This document shows, one piece after another, positions 1 through 6,249 of a DNA stretch of 21,234 nt. Where the stretch lies: the NCBI GenBank assembly GCA_002440975.1, contig DJWN01000132.1:1-21234 (forward strand), given 5' to 3'. Numbering within the stretch: position 1 is the first letter of the stretch; the number at the start of each line of letters is the position of its first letter. The stretch comes from Bacteroidales bacterium UBA6229. Lineage in GTDB: Bacteria; Bacteroidota; Bacteroidia; Bacteroidales; F082. A program made the position numbers and the translations under genes. The notes beneath the pieces are model-generated. The model saw only the letters and a program-made list of their open reading frames with translations, was not told the DNA's origin and searched no databases.

Positions 1-93
1 TTAAAAACACGAATACGGGTATTTCCTGCCTCGATGATGGAGATATTGCAGATACATCACTTTACCATCAGCATCATAAAGGCGAAAATTGTC
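1..93 (-). pseudogene. possible remnant of a T9SS C-terminal sorting domain
   Basis: Reading leftwards, one frame gives DNFRLYDADGKVMYLQ and then loses resemblance before a stop at 3-1. A second frame over the last bases gives IIEAGNTRIRVF and runs off the window. Joined by a one-base shift these resemble a Por/type IX secretion C-terminal sorting domain (LYD-x-x-GK, then a G-N-x-I-x-V strand). An in-frame stop lies just upstream (96-94) and I see no start codon. It is therefore either a decayed tail or the edge of a frameshifted gene continuing to the left. The match is by eye and the piece is short, so this is tentative. Confidence 0.3.
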
Positions 94-204
94 TTATTTT
101 GGTAAGAAATAAAATTGATAATGAGTGATTTAAAACTATATAGCTTAGTTTTACACCAAATAGTTATCAACAAATTACTCTCACTCTTAATCAATCATTT
201 GTTT

Positions 205-212
205 TAGCTTTG
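205..212 (+). promoter_or_regulatory. Bacteroidetes -7 promoter element for purK-purE
   Basis: TAGCTTTG matches the Bacteroidetes sigma-ABfr -7 consensus TAnnTTTG. It lies 32 nt before the ATG at 245, giving a short 5' UTR. I see no convincing -33 TTG at the usual spacing, so the call rests on the -7 element and its position. Confidence 0.4.
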
Positions 213-244
213 CTTTCGAAAAACGATTGAATATATTCTGCACT

Positions 245-1402
245 ATGATTGATTTGAGTAACATCTCCTCCCTTCGATTGGGCATTACTGCCGGCGGACA
301 ATTAGCCAAAATGCTTGTTTTAGCAGCAAGTAATTGGGACATAAAAACTTACGTTATGGACGCTGATCCTGAATGTCCGGCCGCTCACAATTGCACAAAG
401 TTCTTTAAAGGCAGTCACACCAATTATGAGGATGTTTACCGATTTGGGCAAGAAGTAGATATGATCACCTATGAAATTGAGAGCATCAATGTTGAAGCCC
501 TTAAAAAATTAAAATCGGAAGGAAAAATCATATTGCCTGACCCTGAAATACTTGAGACGATACAGGATAAAGGATTACAAAAACTTTTTTTTGAGAACCA
601 TCAAATTCCAACCGCTGATTTTAAGCTTTTTAAAAATAAGTCAGAAATCATAAAAGCCATTCAACAAGCAGAACTTAGTGTTCCTTTTGTGCAAAAAGTT
701 CGTCAGGGTGGCTACGATGGGCGTGGTGTAATTGTTGTTAACGACGCCTCAGACTTTACTAAACTGATTGATTCTCCCTCGGTTATCGAAAAAAAGATTA
801 AAATTAAAAAAGAAATTGCAATCATTGCTGCCCGAAGTTCTTCAGGCGAGGTAAGTCATTTTCCGGCAGTAGAAATGGAGTTTAATCCAGAGGCTAATCT
901 GGTTGAGAAATTAATTTGTCCGGCCGACATTTCGCAAAGCATCTCCACAAACGCCGGTAAGCTGGCCGATGATCTGATCAGTGCCTGGGATATGACAGGG
1001 CTGCTGGCAATAGAGATGTTTGTGGACGAAAACGATGAAATTTGGATTAATGAAGTAGCTCCACGTCCCCACAACAGCGGACACCATACGATTGAAAGTG
1101 TAGTGACTTCACAATTTGAGCAATTGTTAAGGGCAATTTTAGGGCTTCCACTTGGAAGTATGGAATTAAAAAAGCCGGCAATCATGCTTAACTTGCTTGG
1201 AGAGCCTGGATACGAAGGAATTGCAAAATATCATGGCCTGCATCAGGCTTTGCAAATTGCCGGAGTTAAAGTACATTTGTATGGAAAAAAAATCACCAAA
1301 CCTTTTCGTAAAATGGGTCACATCACTATTTTGGGTAACGACAGGCAAGATGTCATCGACAAAGCCAATCAAGTAAAGAATATCATAAAAATTGTATCAT
1401 GA
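245..1402 (+). CDS. purK: N5-carboxyaminoimidazole ribonucleotide synthase (PurK)
   Basis: PurK uses ATP and bicarbonate to carboxylate aminoimidazole ribonucleotide to N5-CAIR in de novo purine synthesis. The 385-aa protein has the N-terminal G-I-T-A-G-G-Q-L-A-K-M loop, close to the family's GIxGGGQLGxM. An ATP-grasp core follows, with GYDGRG at about residues 156-161, then the metal-binding segment with EMFVDENDEIWINEVAPRPHNSGH, and a C-terminal domain. Length is normal. An in-frame TTG at 227 would add six residues, but I chose the ATG at 245 because it places the nucleotide loop at the usual distance from the N-terminus. The stop overlaps the purE start by 4 nt (ATGA), so the two are an operon with likely translational coupling. 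Confidence 0.95.
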   Translation: MIDLSNISSLRLGITAGGQLAKMLVLAASNWDIKTYVMDADPECPAAHNCTKFFKGSHTNYEDVYRFGQEVDMITYEIESINVEALKKLKSEGKIILPDPEILETIQDKGLQKLFFENHQIPTADFKLFKNKSEIIKAIQQAELSVPFVQKVRQGGYDGRGVIVVNDASDFTKLIDSPSVIEKKIKIKKEIAIIAARSSSGEVSHFPAVEMEFNPEANLVEKLICPADISQSISTNAGKLADDLISAWDMTGLLAIEMFVDENDEIWINEVAPRPHNSGHHTIESVVTSQFEQLLRAILGLPLGSMELKKPAIMLNLLGEPGYEGIAKYHGLHQALQIAGVKVHLYGKKITKPFRKMGHITILGNDRQDVIDKANQVKNIIKIVS

Positions 1403-1896
1403 CAAAACCATTAGTAAGCATTATAATGGGATCAGATTCGGATCTTCCGGTGATGCAGGAAGCAGCCAAGATGCTTGAATATTTTGAAATTAAATTCGAG
1501 TTAACTATTGTTTCGGCACATCGCACACCGGAAAGGATGTTTGATTTTGCCAAAAATGCACACCGTAGAGGCATCAAGGTGATTATTGCGGGAGCCGGAG
1601 GGGCTGCTCATTTGCCCGGCATGGTAGCGGCCATTTCGCCTCTTCCGGTTATTGGCGTTCCGGTTAAATCGTCCAATTCTATCGATGGCTGGGATTCTGT
1701 GTTATCCATCTTACAAATGCCAGGTGGAGTTCCGGTTGCCACAGTTGCGTTAAATGGTGCTAAAAATGCCGGAATTCTTGCTGCGCAGATTGTATCGGCC
1801 GGCGACCCGACTATTCAACAAAAAGTCATTGCCTATAAATCCGAATTGGAAAAATCAGTTATGGAGAAGGTAAAAAAGATCAATTCAGAATTTTAG
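1399..1896 (+). CDS. purE: N5-CAIR mutase (class I PurE)
   Basis: Class I PurE moves the carboxyl group of N5-CAIR (the PurK product) to give CAIR. The 165-aa sequence has the phosphate-binding GSDSDLP at residues 11-17, the catalytic SAHRTP at 39-44 (His41), and the glycine-rich IIAGAGGAAHLPGMVAA segment, all typical of class I. Length matches the family. It starts inside the purK stop codon (ATGA), so the pair that hands on the unstable N5-CAIR is translated together. I saw no clear terminator directly after it. The accessory island begins within the following 250 bp. Confidence 0.96.
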   Translation: MTKPLVSIIMGSDSDLPVMQEAAKMLEYFEIKFELTIVSAHRTPERMFDFAKNAHRRGIKVIIAGAGGAAHLPGMVAAISPLPVIGVPVKSSNSIDGWDSVLSILQMPGGVPVATVALNGAKNAGILAAQIVSAGDPTIQQKVIAYKSELEKSVMEKVKKINSEF

Positions 1897-2060
1897 TTTC
1901 TAATTCATTACCTTTAATGTTAAACTCTTCATCGAAAAAATTGGACTCTCTGAGTTTTTAAAACAGCGGGCAGTCAGGTCTTTTCCTATTTAGCTTTCTT
2001 TTAAAAGGTTATAATCAGAGTTGCATTTCTGATTCAAACAAAAAGGTGACCGTCAGCACA

Positions 2061-2120
2061 GTCAGCCCACTGGTGCGGATTTGCCTGGGCACTGACCCTG
2101 CCGAAGTGCAATCCGTGCCA
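2061..2120. repeat. GC-rich imperfect palindrome downstream of the RAYT gene (REP-like)
   Basis: In an AT-rich intergenic region this patch is GC-rich and folds. The arm at 2071-2084 (TGGTGCGGATTTGC) pairs with 2108-2120 (GCAATCCGTGCCA), with two G-U wobbles and one bulged T. An alternative stem pairs 2061-2069 with 2086-2095. It lies about 30 bp beyond the 3' end of the transposase gene at 2149-2679. REP-associated tyrosine transposases act on such palindromes, so it may be a cognate REP element. Only one copy is visible here. The remaining 1897-2060 shows nothing I recognise. Confidence 0.5.
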
Positions 2121-2148
2121 TACCTAATTTCAAACATATACATATCAT

Positions 2149-2679
2149 TCAACTCAATAATGTTATTTCAAGCAAACCATTTTGTCCTGAATAGTTGACT
2201 GCACTGCTGTAAACATAGTCTTCTGGCCTGAAGACAATCCCTTCTTCTACCAGATTATAATGAATGTAGTTTAACTTTTCTTGCATGACTTTATTGCTCC
2301 ATACTTCGATTGGCTTGTTATCAGATCGCCAGAAACGATATCCTTGATCTGTTGTAAATTGTTCAAGCAACCACTCTTTTCTGCTTTCCTTCTCATTTTC
2401 TTGAATAGCCTTTGTTACTGCCTTACTGGTAAACTTTTTAAAGTCCATTAATATATCTGAAAATGATTCTTGTCCGTTTGCTCTGCCCAATAAGTGGACA
2501 TGGTTTGTCATAATGCACCAGGAGAAAATCTCAAGCTCTTTATGGTGAATGCAATGAGTCTGGTTCTCAATAAGAATGTCTTTATACTGATTTCTTGTGA
2601 AAACGTCCACCCATCCTTGCACTGCAAAGGTGACAAAGTAAGTGCCATCAGGATTATGGAATTTGTACTTTCGACTCAT
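2149..2679 (-). CDS. REP-associated tyrosine transposase (RAYT, Y1/HUH family)
   Basis: This 176-aa protein belongs to the IS200-like Y1 transposase superfamily, RAYT branch, single-strand HUH nucleases that nick and join at REP palindromes. The metal-binding HUH motif is MTNHVHLL (His60, His62). The likely catalytic tyrosine is Tyr138 in LNYIHYNLVEEGIV, which corresponds to the family's YIHxNPVxxGlV, and the typical PEDYVYSSA follows. Length is normal for RAYTs and the frame is intact, so it may be active. The start is the ATG complement at 2677-2679. A GC-rich palindrome lies just past its 3' end. RAYTs are usually single-copy domesticated genes rather than self-spreading insertion sequences. 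Confidence 0.88.
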   Translation of the reverse strand: MSRKYKFHNPDGTYFVTFAVQGWVDVFTRNQYKDILIENQTHCIHHKELEIFSWCIMTNHVHLLGRANGQESFSDILMDFKKFTSKAVTKAIQENEKESRKEWLLEQFTTDQGYRFWRSDNKPIEVWSNKVMQEKLNYIHYNLVEEGIVFRPEDYVYSSAVNYSGQNGLLEITLLS

Positions 2680-2714
2680 TAATCATTATTCAATGTCGTT
2701 TAGTTAAGAATTCA

Positions 2715-3035
2715 TCATAATCGTTTGTAGTTCATTGAGTAAGTCTTTTTTGGTCGTTTTCTTCGTTCAAAACTTCGGCCTGGGCGGACAATTTCGCGGG
2801 TGCTCGCCACTATTTTATCAAAAGCCTCCAAAGCTTGTTTATACTTCTGTTTTATCACCACTCCTATTAAAATGTCTTGAGTCATGGACAAAGCATTGGT
2901 GCGGTTGATTTTTTGTGCATGTTTATGGTCTTTTTCTTCACGGTATTCTGCAACAACCTTTTCTTCAATTGGGTGTGCATAAGCTGCACAAAGTGTCATC
3001 AGGAAAACTTTGGCGAAGAAATCCTGTTTTACTGC
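2715..3035 (-). pseudogene. C-terminal fragment of an IS4-type transposase
   Basis: The reverse-strand frame from about 3035 down to the stop at 2715 encodes a segment starting VKQDFFAKVFLMTL and ending in basic residues (RPGRSFERRKRPKK followed by TYSMNYKRL). This resembles the C-terminal tail of Bacteroidetes IS4-family transposases, including the final basic NYK-x motif. The DDE catalytic core, which would lie upstream, is missing. The open frame continues to 3140 only through unrelated C-rich sequence, so the true homology ends near 3035. It is a dead remnant from an earlier insertion next to the restriction operon. The family assignment is from recalled features of these tails and is moderately sure. 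Confidence 0.6.
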
Positions 3036-3098
3036 CCTTCCCTGCAACCCTCTCCCCTCGCAGCCACACACATGCTTTTTTTGCCGACCCGCCCGTTG
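3031..3098. other. C/pyrimidine-rich intergenic patch at the island's inner edge
   Basis: Between the transposase fragment and the XRE gene the + strand becomes strongly pyrimidine-rich, with runs such as CCCTCTCCCCTCGCAGCC and GCCGACCCGCCCG, unlike the AT-rich surroundings. The truncated transposase loses homology exactly here. A compositionally similar patch lies at the other end of the restriction operon (about 9045-9175) and shares GCCGAC-A/C-CGC and CCCTTCCCT words. This suggests a dispersed non-coding repeat or a recombination scar. I cannot assign a function. Confidence 0.35.
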
Positions 3099-3156
3099 AT
3101 AACAAACTGTTGATAAATAATTGAAATTTTCAGAACCCAATAGGTAAAAATTGCAT

Positions 3157-3178
3157 TACCTTTGACAAAATAAGTCAA
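3157..3178 (+). promoter_or_regulatory. promoter and candidate operator of the XRE-led restriction operon
   Basis: TACCTTTG at 3157-3164 matches the TAnnTTTG -7 element, 22 nt before the ATG at 3187. Overlapping it is a palindrome TTGAC-N7-GTCAA (3162-3178). In addition GTCAACACTA occurs twice, at 3174-3183 and 3189-3198, with the second copy running into the coding sequence. A palindrome sitting on the promoter of a small helix-turn-helix gene is the arrangement expected for autorepression, as in controller proteins of restriction-modification systems. Binding is inferred, not shown. Confidence 0.5.
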
Positions 3179-3186
3179 CACTAAAG

Positions 3187-3489
3187 ATGTCAACACTAGG
3201 ACTGAAATTAAGAGAATTGCGGGAACAGGCAGGTTTGTCCTTGCGAAAGGCCGCAATGCAAGTAGATATTGATGTGGCGGTATTGAGCAAAATGGAACGT
3301 GGAGAGAGAAAATTCTCAAAAGAACTGGTTTTGAAATTAGCCGACCTTTATAAAGCTAATTCGGACCAACTGGTTATTGACTTTTTGAGTGAAAAAGTAC
3401 TTTATGAACTTGAAGACGAAGATTTTGGGCTTGAAGCACTGAAGGTAGCTGAGAAACAAATGAAATATAAGAAACAGAAAAATGTCTAA
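3187..3489 (+). CDS. XRE-family helix-turn-helix regulator, controller-like
   Basis: This 100-aa protein has one XRE/Cro-type HTH at about residues 5-60 (LKLRELREQAGLSLRKAA, then VAVLSKMERGERKFS), followed by a short acidic and lysine-rich tail. It is the first gene of the restriction-modification operon and overlaps the next gene by 8 nt. Its size and position resemble C (controller) proteins, which time expression of the nuclease after the methylase. Such short XRE proteins are common in front of DNA methylases in Bacteroidetes. The palindrome over its own promoter supports autoregulation. Whether it represses or activates cannot be read from sequence. Confidence 0.85.
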   Translation: MSTLGLKLRELREQAGLSLRKAAMQVDIDVAVLSKMERGERKFSKELVLKLADLYKANSDQLVIDFLSEKVLYELEDEDFGLEALKVAEKQMKYKKQKNV

Positions 3490-4006
3490 ATCTGATAATA
3501 TAAAACGGACAAAGCTTCTTCGTAAAAGAAAAAAAGAAAGGGAAAAACAAACCCTTTTCAATGATAATTTGCTCAAAGACCAGCAAATGCTGCTTAAAAA
3601 AGCAGAGAAAGAAAACATGAAGATTATTGACAGGTCATTGCTTGGCAGAAAAGAAAAAATATCAACCGTTTTGCTCGAAATGATAAAGCCTGTTTTATTT
3701 ACCGCACAGGATGAAGAGGATGCAAGGGGGATTATATCAATGGGCGTTGTAGCATGGAATTGCGGAATTATTAAGCAAACGTTGGGCGAAGACAAGCTGA
3801 AAGATGCAATGAAGGCATTTAAAAGCAAAGAAAACAGCGACGAAAGAAAATTGCTCGATGAGTACATACAAATTAAATGTAAACAGTTTGGGCAATACAA
3901 CGATTTTATTACCGACTTTCAAATCTCTTTTGAGCGAGACGGAAGGATGAATTTTACTGTGCTTACAGGTGTAACTGACGATATTGCAAAAACATTAAAA
4001 AATTAA
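3482..4006 (+). CDS. unknown 174-aa protein in the restriction operon
   Basis: I do not recognise this family. The first 60 residues are very basic and likely helical (RTKLLRKRKKEREKQ, then LLKKAEKENMKIIDRSLLG), suggesting a coiled-coil or nucleic-acid-contacting arm. The rest (IISMGVVAWNCGIIKQTLGE, then FITDFQISFERDGRMNFTVL) looks like a small globular domain ending in a beta-hairpin. There is no signal peptide or membrane segment. It overlaps the XRE gene by 8 nt and ends 2 nt before mod, so it is co-translated with the restriction-modification system and probably works with it, for example as an accessory or expression-control subunit. That role is inference from position only. Confidence 0.75.
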   Translation: MSKSDNIKRTKLLRKRKKEREKQTLFNDNLLKDQQMLLKKAEKENMKIIDRSLLGRKEKISTVLLEMIKPVLFTAQDEEDARGIISMGVVAWNCGIIKQTLGEDKLKDAMKAFKSKENSDERKLLDEYIQIKCKQFGQYNDFITDFQISFERDGRMNFTVLTGVTDDIAKTLKN

Positions 4007-4008
4007 AT

Positions 4009-5667
4009 ATGCCAACACTCCAATTCAAGGGGAAAAACATCATCTGGAACCACCATTTGGCTGTTCCGTTTCATACATTAGACGAAGTGCCCGAATTGCA
4101 TTACCAACCCGAAAAAGCTAACGGCAACATGATTATCGAAGGCGACAACCTTATTGCTTTAAAAGCACTTTTACCACAATTTACAGGTAAAATTAAATGT
4201 GTGTGTATAGACCCGCCTTATAATACAGGTGAAGAAGGTTGGGCATATAATGATAAAGTAAATAGTCCCTTAATAAACGATTGGTTTGGTAAAATAGTCG
4301 GAAAGGATGATTTAACAAAGCATGATAAATGGCTTTGCATGATGGCTCCAAGACTAAAAATTATAAAAGATTTGATGAGTGATGATGGTGCGATTTTCAT
4401 TTGTATTGATGAAAACGAATTACCTCGCTTAATCTCTTTGATGGATGAAATATTTGGTGAGGATAAGCAAGTTGGCATAATTACATGGTACAAAAAACGA
4501 AAAGGGAGTTTCTTGTCTAAAGAAATGATTAGCCTAACTGAATATATCGTAGTTTATAAAAAAGCAGATTATTCAATACCGCTTTTTGGTGGAAGACCTG
4601 ATGAATCAGAATCACAGCCAATTGTAAAAAGAACAAACTCTATTAAACCCCTTAAATTTATTGGTAATACTGTCAGAACAAAATTACCTGACGGTAATTA
4701 TAAACCTGGTAAATATGGTAATGGTAGTAGTTCAGTTGAGCTTTTAACCGAAGTCATTATAAAAGATAATATTATTACAAATGATTTTGAACTTAACGGC
4801 CCATTCGTTTGGACACAACAAATGTTGCAAGATGAACTTAAAAAGGGAACTCAAGTAGTTATTAATACAAAGAATTTTCAACCACGTGTTTTTAGGGCTT
4901 ATGATGAGGAACATCACAAAGGTTTACCTTCATTTTTTGACGGAAGAGAGTATAAAGCAACTACAGATGATGCTTATGAAAACTTACAAGAATTATTTGG
5001 AGAAGAAAGAATATTTGATTATTCAAAACCATATAGGCTAATTAATTATTTGGTAAAGTCATCTGTGTTTTTAGACGATAATTCTATTGTATTAGATTCA
5101 TATGCCGGAACGGGCACAACTGGCCATTCAGTTTTAGATTTAAACAATGAAGATGCACTTAATCTTTCATTTATTCTTATTCAAATGCTTGAAAATTCCG
5201 AATCCGAACCTGACAAAAACATTTGCAAAGATATAACTAGGGAAAGGGTAAAACGGGCTATTGATAAATACGGTTATGATTTGGGTTTTAAATACTACCG
5301 CCTCGGCATTCCGCTTGATGCAGAGACAATGCTTGAGGGACAGTTGCCAACCTACAATCAATTTGCAAAATATGTTTATTACTTATGTACAGGAGAGAAT
5401 CTGGCAGCCGAAGACAAAATAAACGAGGCAGAGTTTTATGTTGGGGAATTTGGCAAACAGGCCATTTATCTGGTTTACAAACAAGATTATGAAACACTCA
5501 CCCGACTTGCATTAAATTTAACACTTGCCGAAAAAATTAAAGAACAGCAACCCGGCAAAAGACGTATTGTGTACGCTCCATCATGCTTTCTGGACGAAGA
5601 ATATTTAATCGACAATCAAATTGAATACGTTGGTATTCCTTATAATTTATTTCAAAGAAACCAATGA
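4009..5667 (+). CDS. mod: type III restriction-modification DNA N6-adenine methyltransferase (Mod)
   Basis: Mod recognises the target and methylates adenine, protecting the host, and it also guides Res. In this 552-aa protein the catalytic DPPYNTG (motif IV, residues 68-74) precedes the AdoMet-binding DSYAGTGTTG (motif I, 363-372). This is the beta-class order typical of type III Mod. The stretch between carries the presumed target-recognition domain. Base composition is mosaic: sample 60-bp blocks are 24/60 GC at 4021 and 26/60 at 5521, but 16/60 at 4621, 15/60 at 4741 and 14/60 at 5041. That suggests the middle came from another source. I see no simple-sequence repeat for phase variation. 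The gene is followed by a 90-bp repeat, the GxxExxY gene and res. Confidence 0.92.
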   Translation: MPTLQFKGKNIIWNHHLAVPFHTLDEVPELHYQPEKANGNMIIEGDNLIALKALLPQFTGKIKCVCIDPPYNTGEEGWAYNDKVNSPLINDWFGKIVGKDDLTKHDKWLCMMAPRLKIIKDLMSDDGAIFICIDENELPRLISLMDEIFGEDKQVGIITWYKKRKGSFLSKEMISLTEYIVVYKKADYSIPLFGGRPDESESQPIVKRTNSIKPLKFIGNTVRTKLPDGNYKPGKYGNGSSSVELLTEVIIKDNIITNDFELNGPFVWTQQMLQDELKKGTQVVINTKNFQPRVFRAYDEEHHKGLPSFFDGREYKATTDDAYENLQELFGEERIFDYSKPYRLINYLVKSSVFLDDNSIVLDSYAGTGTTGHSVLDLNNEDALNLSFILIQMLENSESEPDKNICKDITRERVKRAIDKYGYDLGFKYYRLGIPLDAETMLEGQLPTYNQFAKYVYYLCTGENLAAEDKINEAEFYVGEFGKQAIYLVYKQDYETLTRLALNLTLAEKIKEQQPGKRRIVYAPSCFLDEEYLIDNQIEYVGIPYNLFQRNQ

Positions 5668-5756
5668 ATAGAACACAGATGACACGGATGCAACAGATAT
5701 TCACGGATAAAATCGGCGTAAATCCGTCAAATCTGCGTTATCCGTGTGCCATTAAA
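5667..5756. repeat. 90-bp direct repeat, copy 1 (mod to GxxExxY junction)
   Basis: This segment is identical to 6149-6238 except for one base (T versus C in AAATCTGCG/AAATCCGCG). It begins at the last base of the mod stop codon and ends 10 nt before the GxxExxY start. Internally it is a long imperfect hairpin: ACACGGAT, CAGAT and ACGGAT at 5682-5708 pair with ATCCGT, ATCTG and ATCCGTGT at 5722-5747. In mRNA it would form a strong intercistronic stem-loop. Confidence 0.95.
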
Positions 5757-5766
5757 TAAATATAGT

Positions 5767-6153
5767 ATGAACGAATTATTACACAAAGAATTAACCAATA
5801 AAATAATAAATTGTTATTATACAGTATATAACACGCTTGGCTATGGCTTTCTTGAAAAGGTATATGAGAATTCTCTTATGATTGAATTAAATAAACAAGG
5901 TATAAGAGCCGAAAAACAGAAACCAATAAAAGTTTATTATGATGATGAACTCGTAGGAGAATATTTTGCTGACATAATCGTAGAAGATACCATTATTATT
6001 GAATTAAAAGCTGCCGAATTTTTAATAGAAGAACACGAGTTACAATTAATAAACTATTTAAAAGCTACTGATAAGGAAATAGGATTGTTGTTAAATTTTG
6101 GTAAAAAACCTGAATTTAAAAGAAAAATATTTACGAATGATAGGAAGAAATAG
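5767..6153 (+). CDS. GxxExxY protein (PD-(D/E)xK-like nuclease family)
   Basis: This 128-aa protein carries the family signature GFLEKVY within LGYGFLEKVYENSL. The PD-(D/E)xK-like core is ADIIVED followed by IIIELKAAE, and a conserved tail reads EHELQLINYLKATDKEIGLLLNFG. The biological function of the family is not firmly known; the fold suggests a nuclease or nucleic-acid binder. I chose ATG 5767 rather than the in-frame GTG at 5746, because the GTG lies inside the 90-bp repeat. The gene is flanked by two near-identical 90-bp repeats and splits mod from res, which are usually adjacent, so gene plus repeat looks like an inserted 482-bp unit. Its stop codon falls on the boundary of repeat copy 2. 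Confidence 0.88.
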   Translation: MNELLHKELTNKIINCYYTVYNTLGYGFLEKVYENSLMIELNKQGIRAEKQKPIKVYYDDELVGEYFADIIVEDTIIIELKAAEFLIEEHELQLINYLKATDKEIGLLLNFGKKPEFKRKIFTNDRKK

Positions 6154-6238
6154 AACACAGATGACACGGATGCAACAGATATTCACGGATAAAATCGGCG
6201 TAAATCCGTCAAATCCGCGTTATCCGTGTGCCATTAAA
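6149..6238. repeat. 90-bp direct repeat, copy 2 (GxxExxY to res junction)
   Basis: This is the second copy of the 5667-5756 element, 89 of 90 bases identical, 482 bp downstream. It begins at the end of the GxxExxY gene (the TAG stop lies at 6151-6153) and ends 11 nt before the res start. It has the same internal imperfect hairpin, with arms at about 6164-6190 and 6204-6229. Near identity of two non-coding copies implies a recent duplication or active sequence conservation. Confidence 0.95.
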
Positions 6239-6249
6239 AAGTATAAAAT

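Noticed and set aside
227..244. TTG start extending PurK by six residues
   Set aside because: The extension is not family-like, and the ATG at 245 places the nucleotide-binding loop at its normal distance from the N-terminus.
3095..3120. DnaA-box-like GTTGATAA repeats suggesting an origin
   Set aside because: Only two loose matches in AT-rich DNA, with no iteron array, dnaA/dnaN or replication gene nearby.
2877..3124. Small + strand ORFs opposite the transposase fragment
   Set aside because: They are antisense shadows of the transposase remnant and the pyrimidine-rich patch, with no family resemblance.
4009..5667. Phase-variable mod gene
   Set aside because: No homopolymer or short tandem repeat long enough to cause slippage is visible in the coding sequence.
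5746..5766. GTG start extending the GxxExxY protein by seven residues
   Set aside because: The GTG lies inside the 90-bp repeat hairpin. The ATG at 5767 directly after the repeat is more plausible and matches the layout at res.
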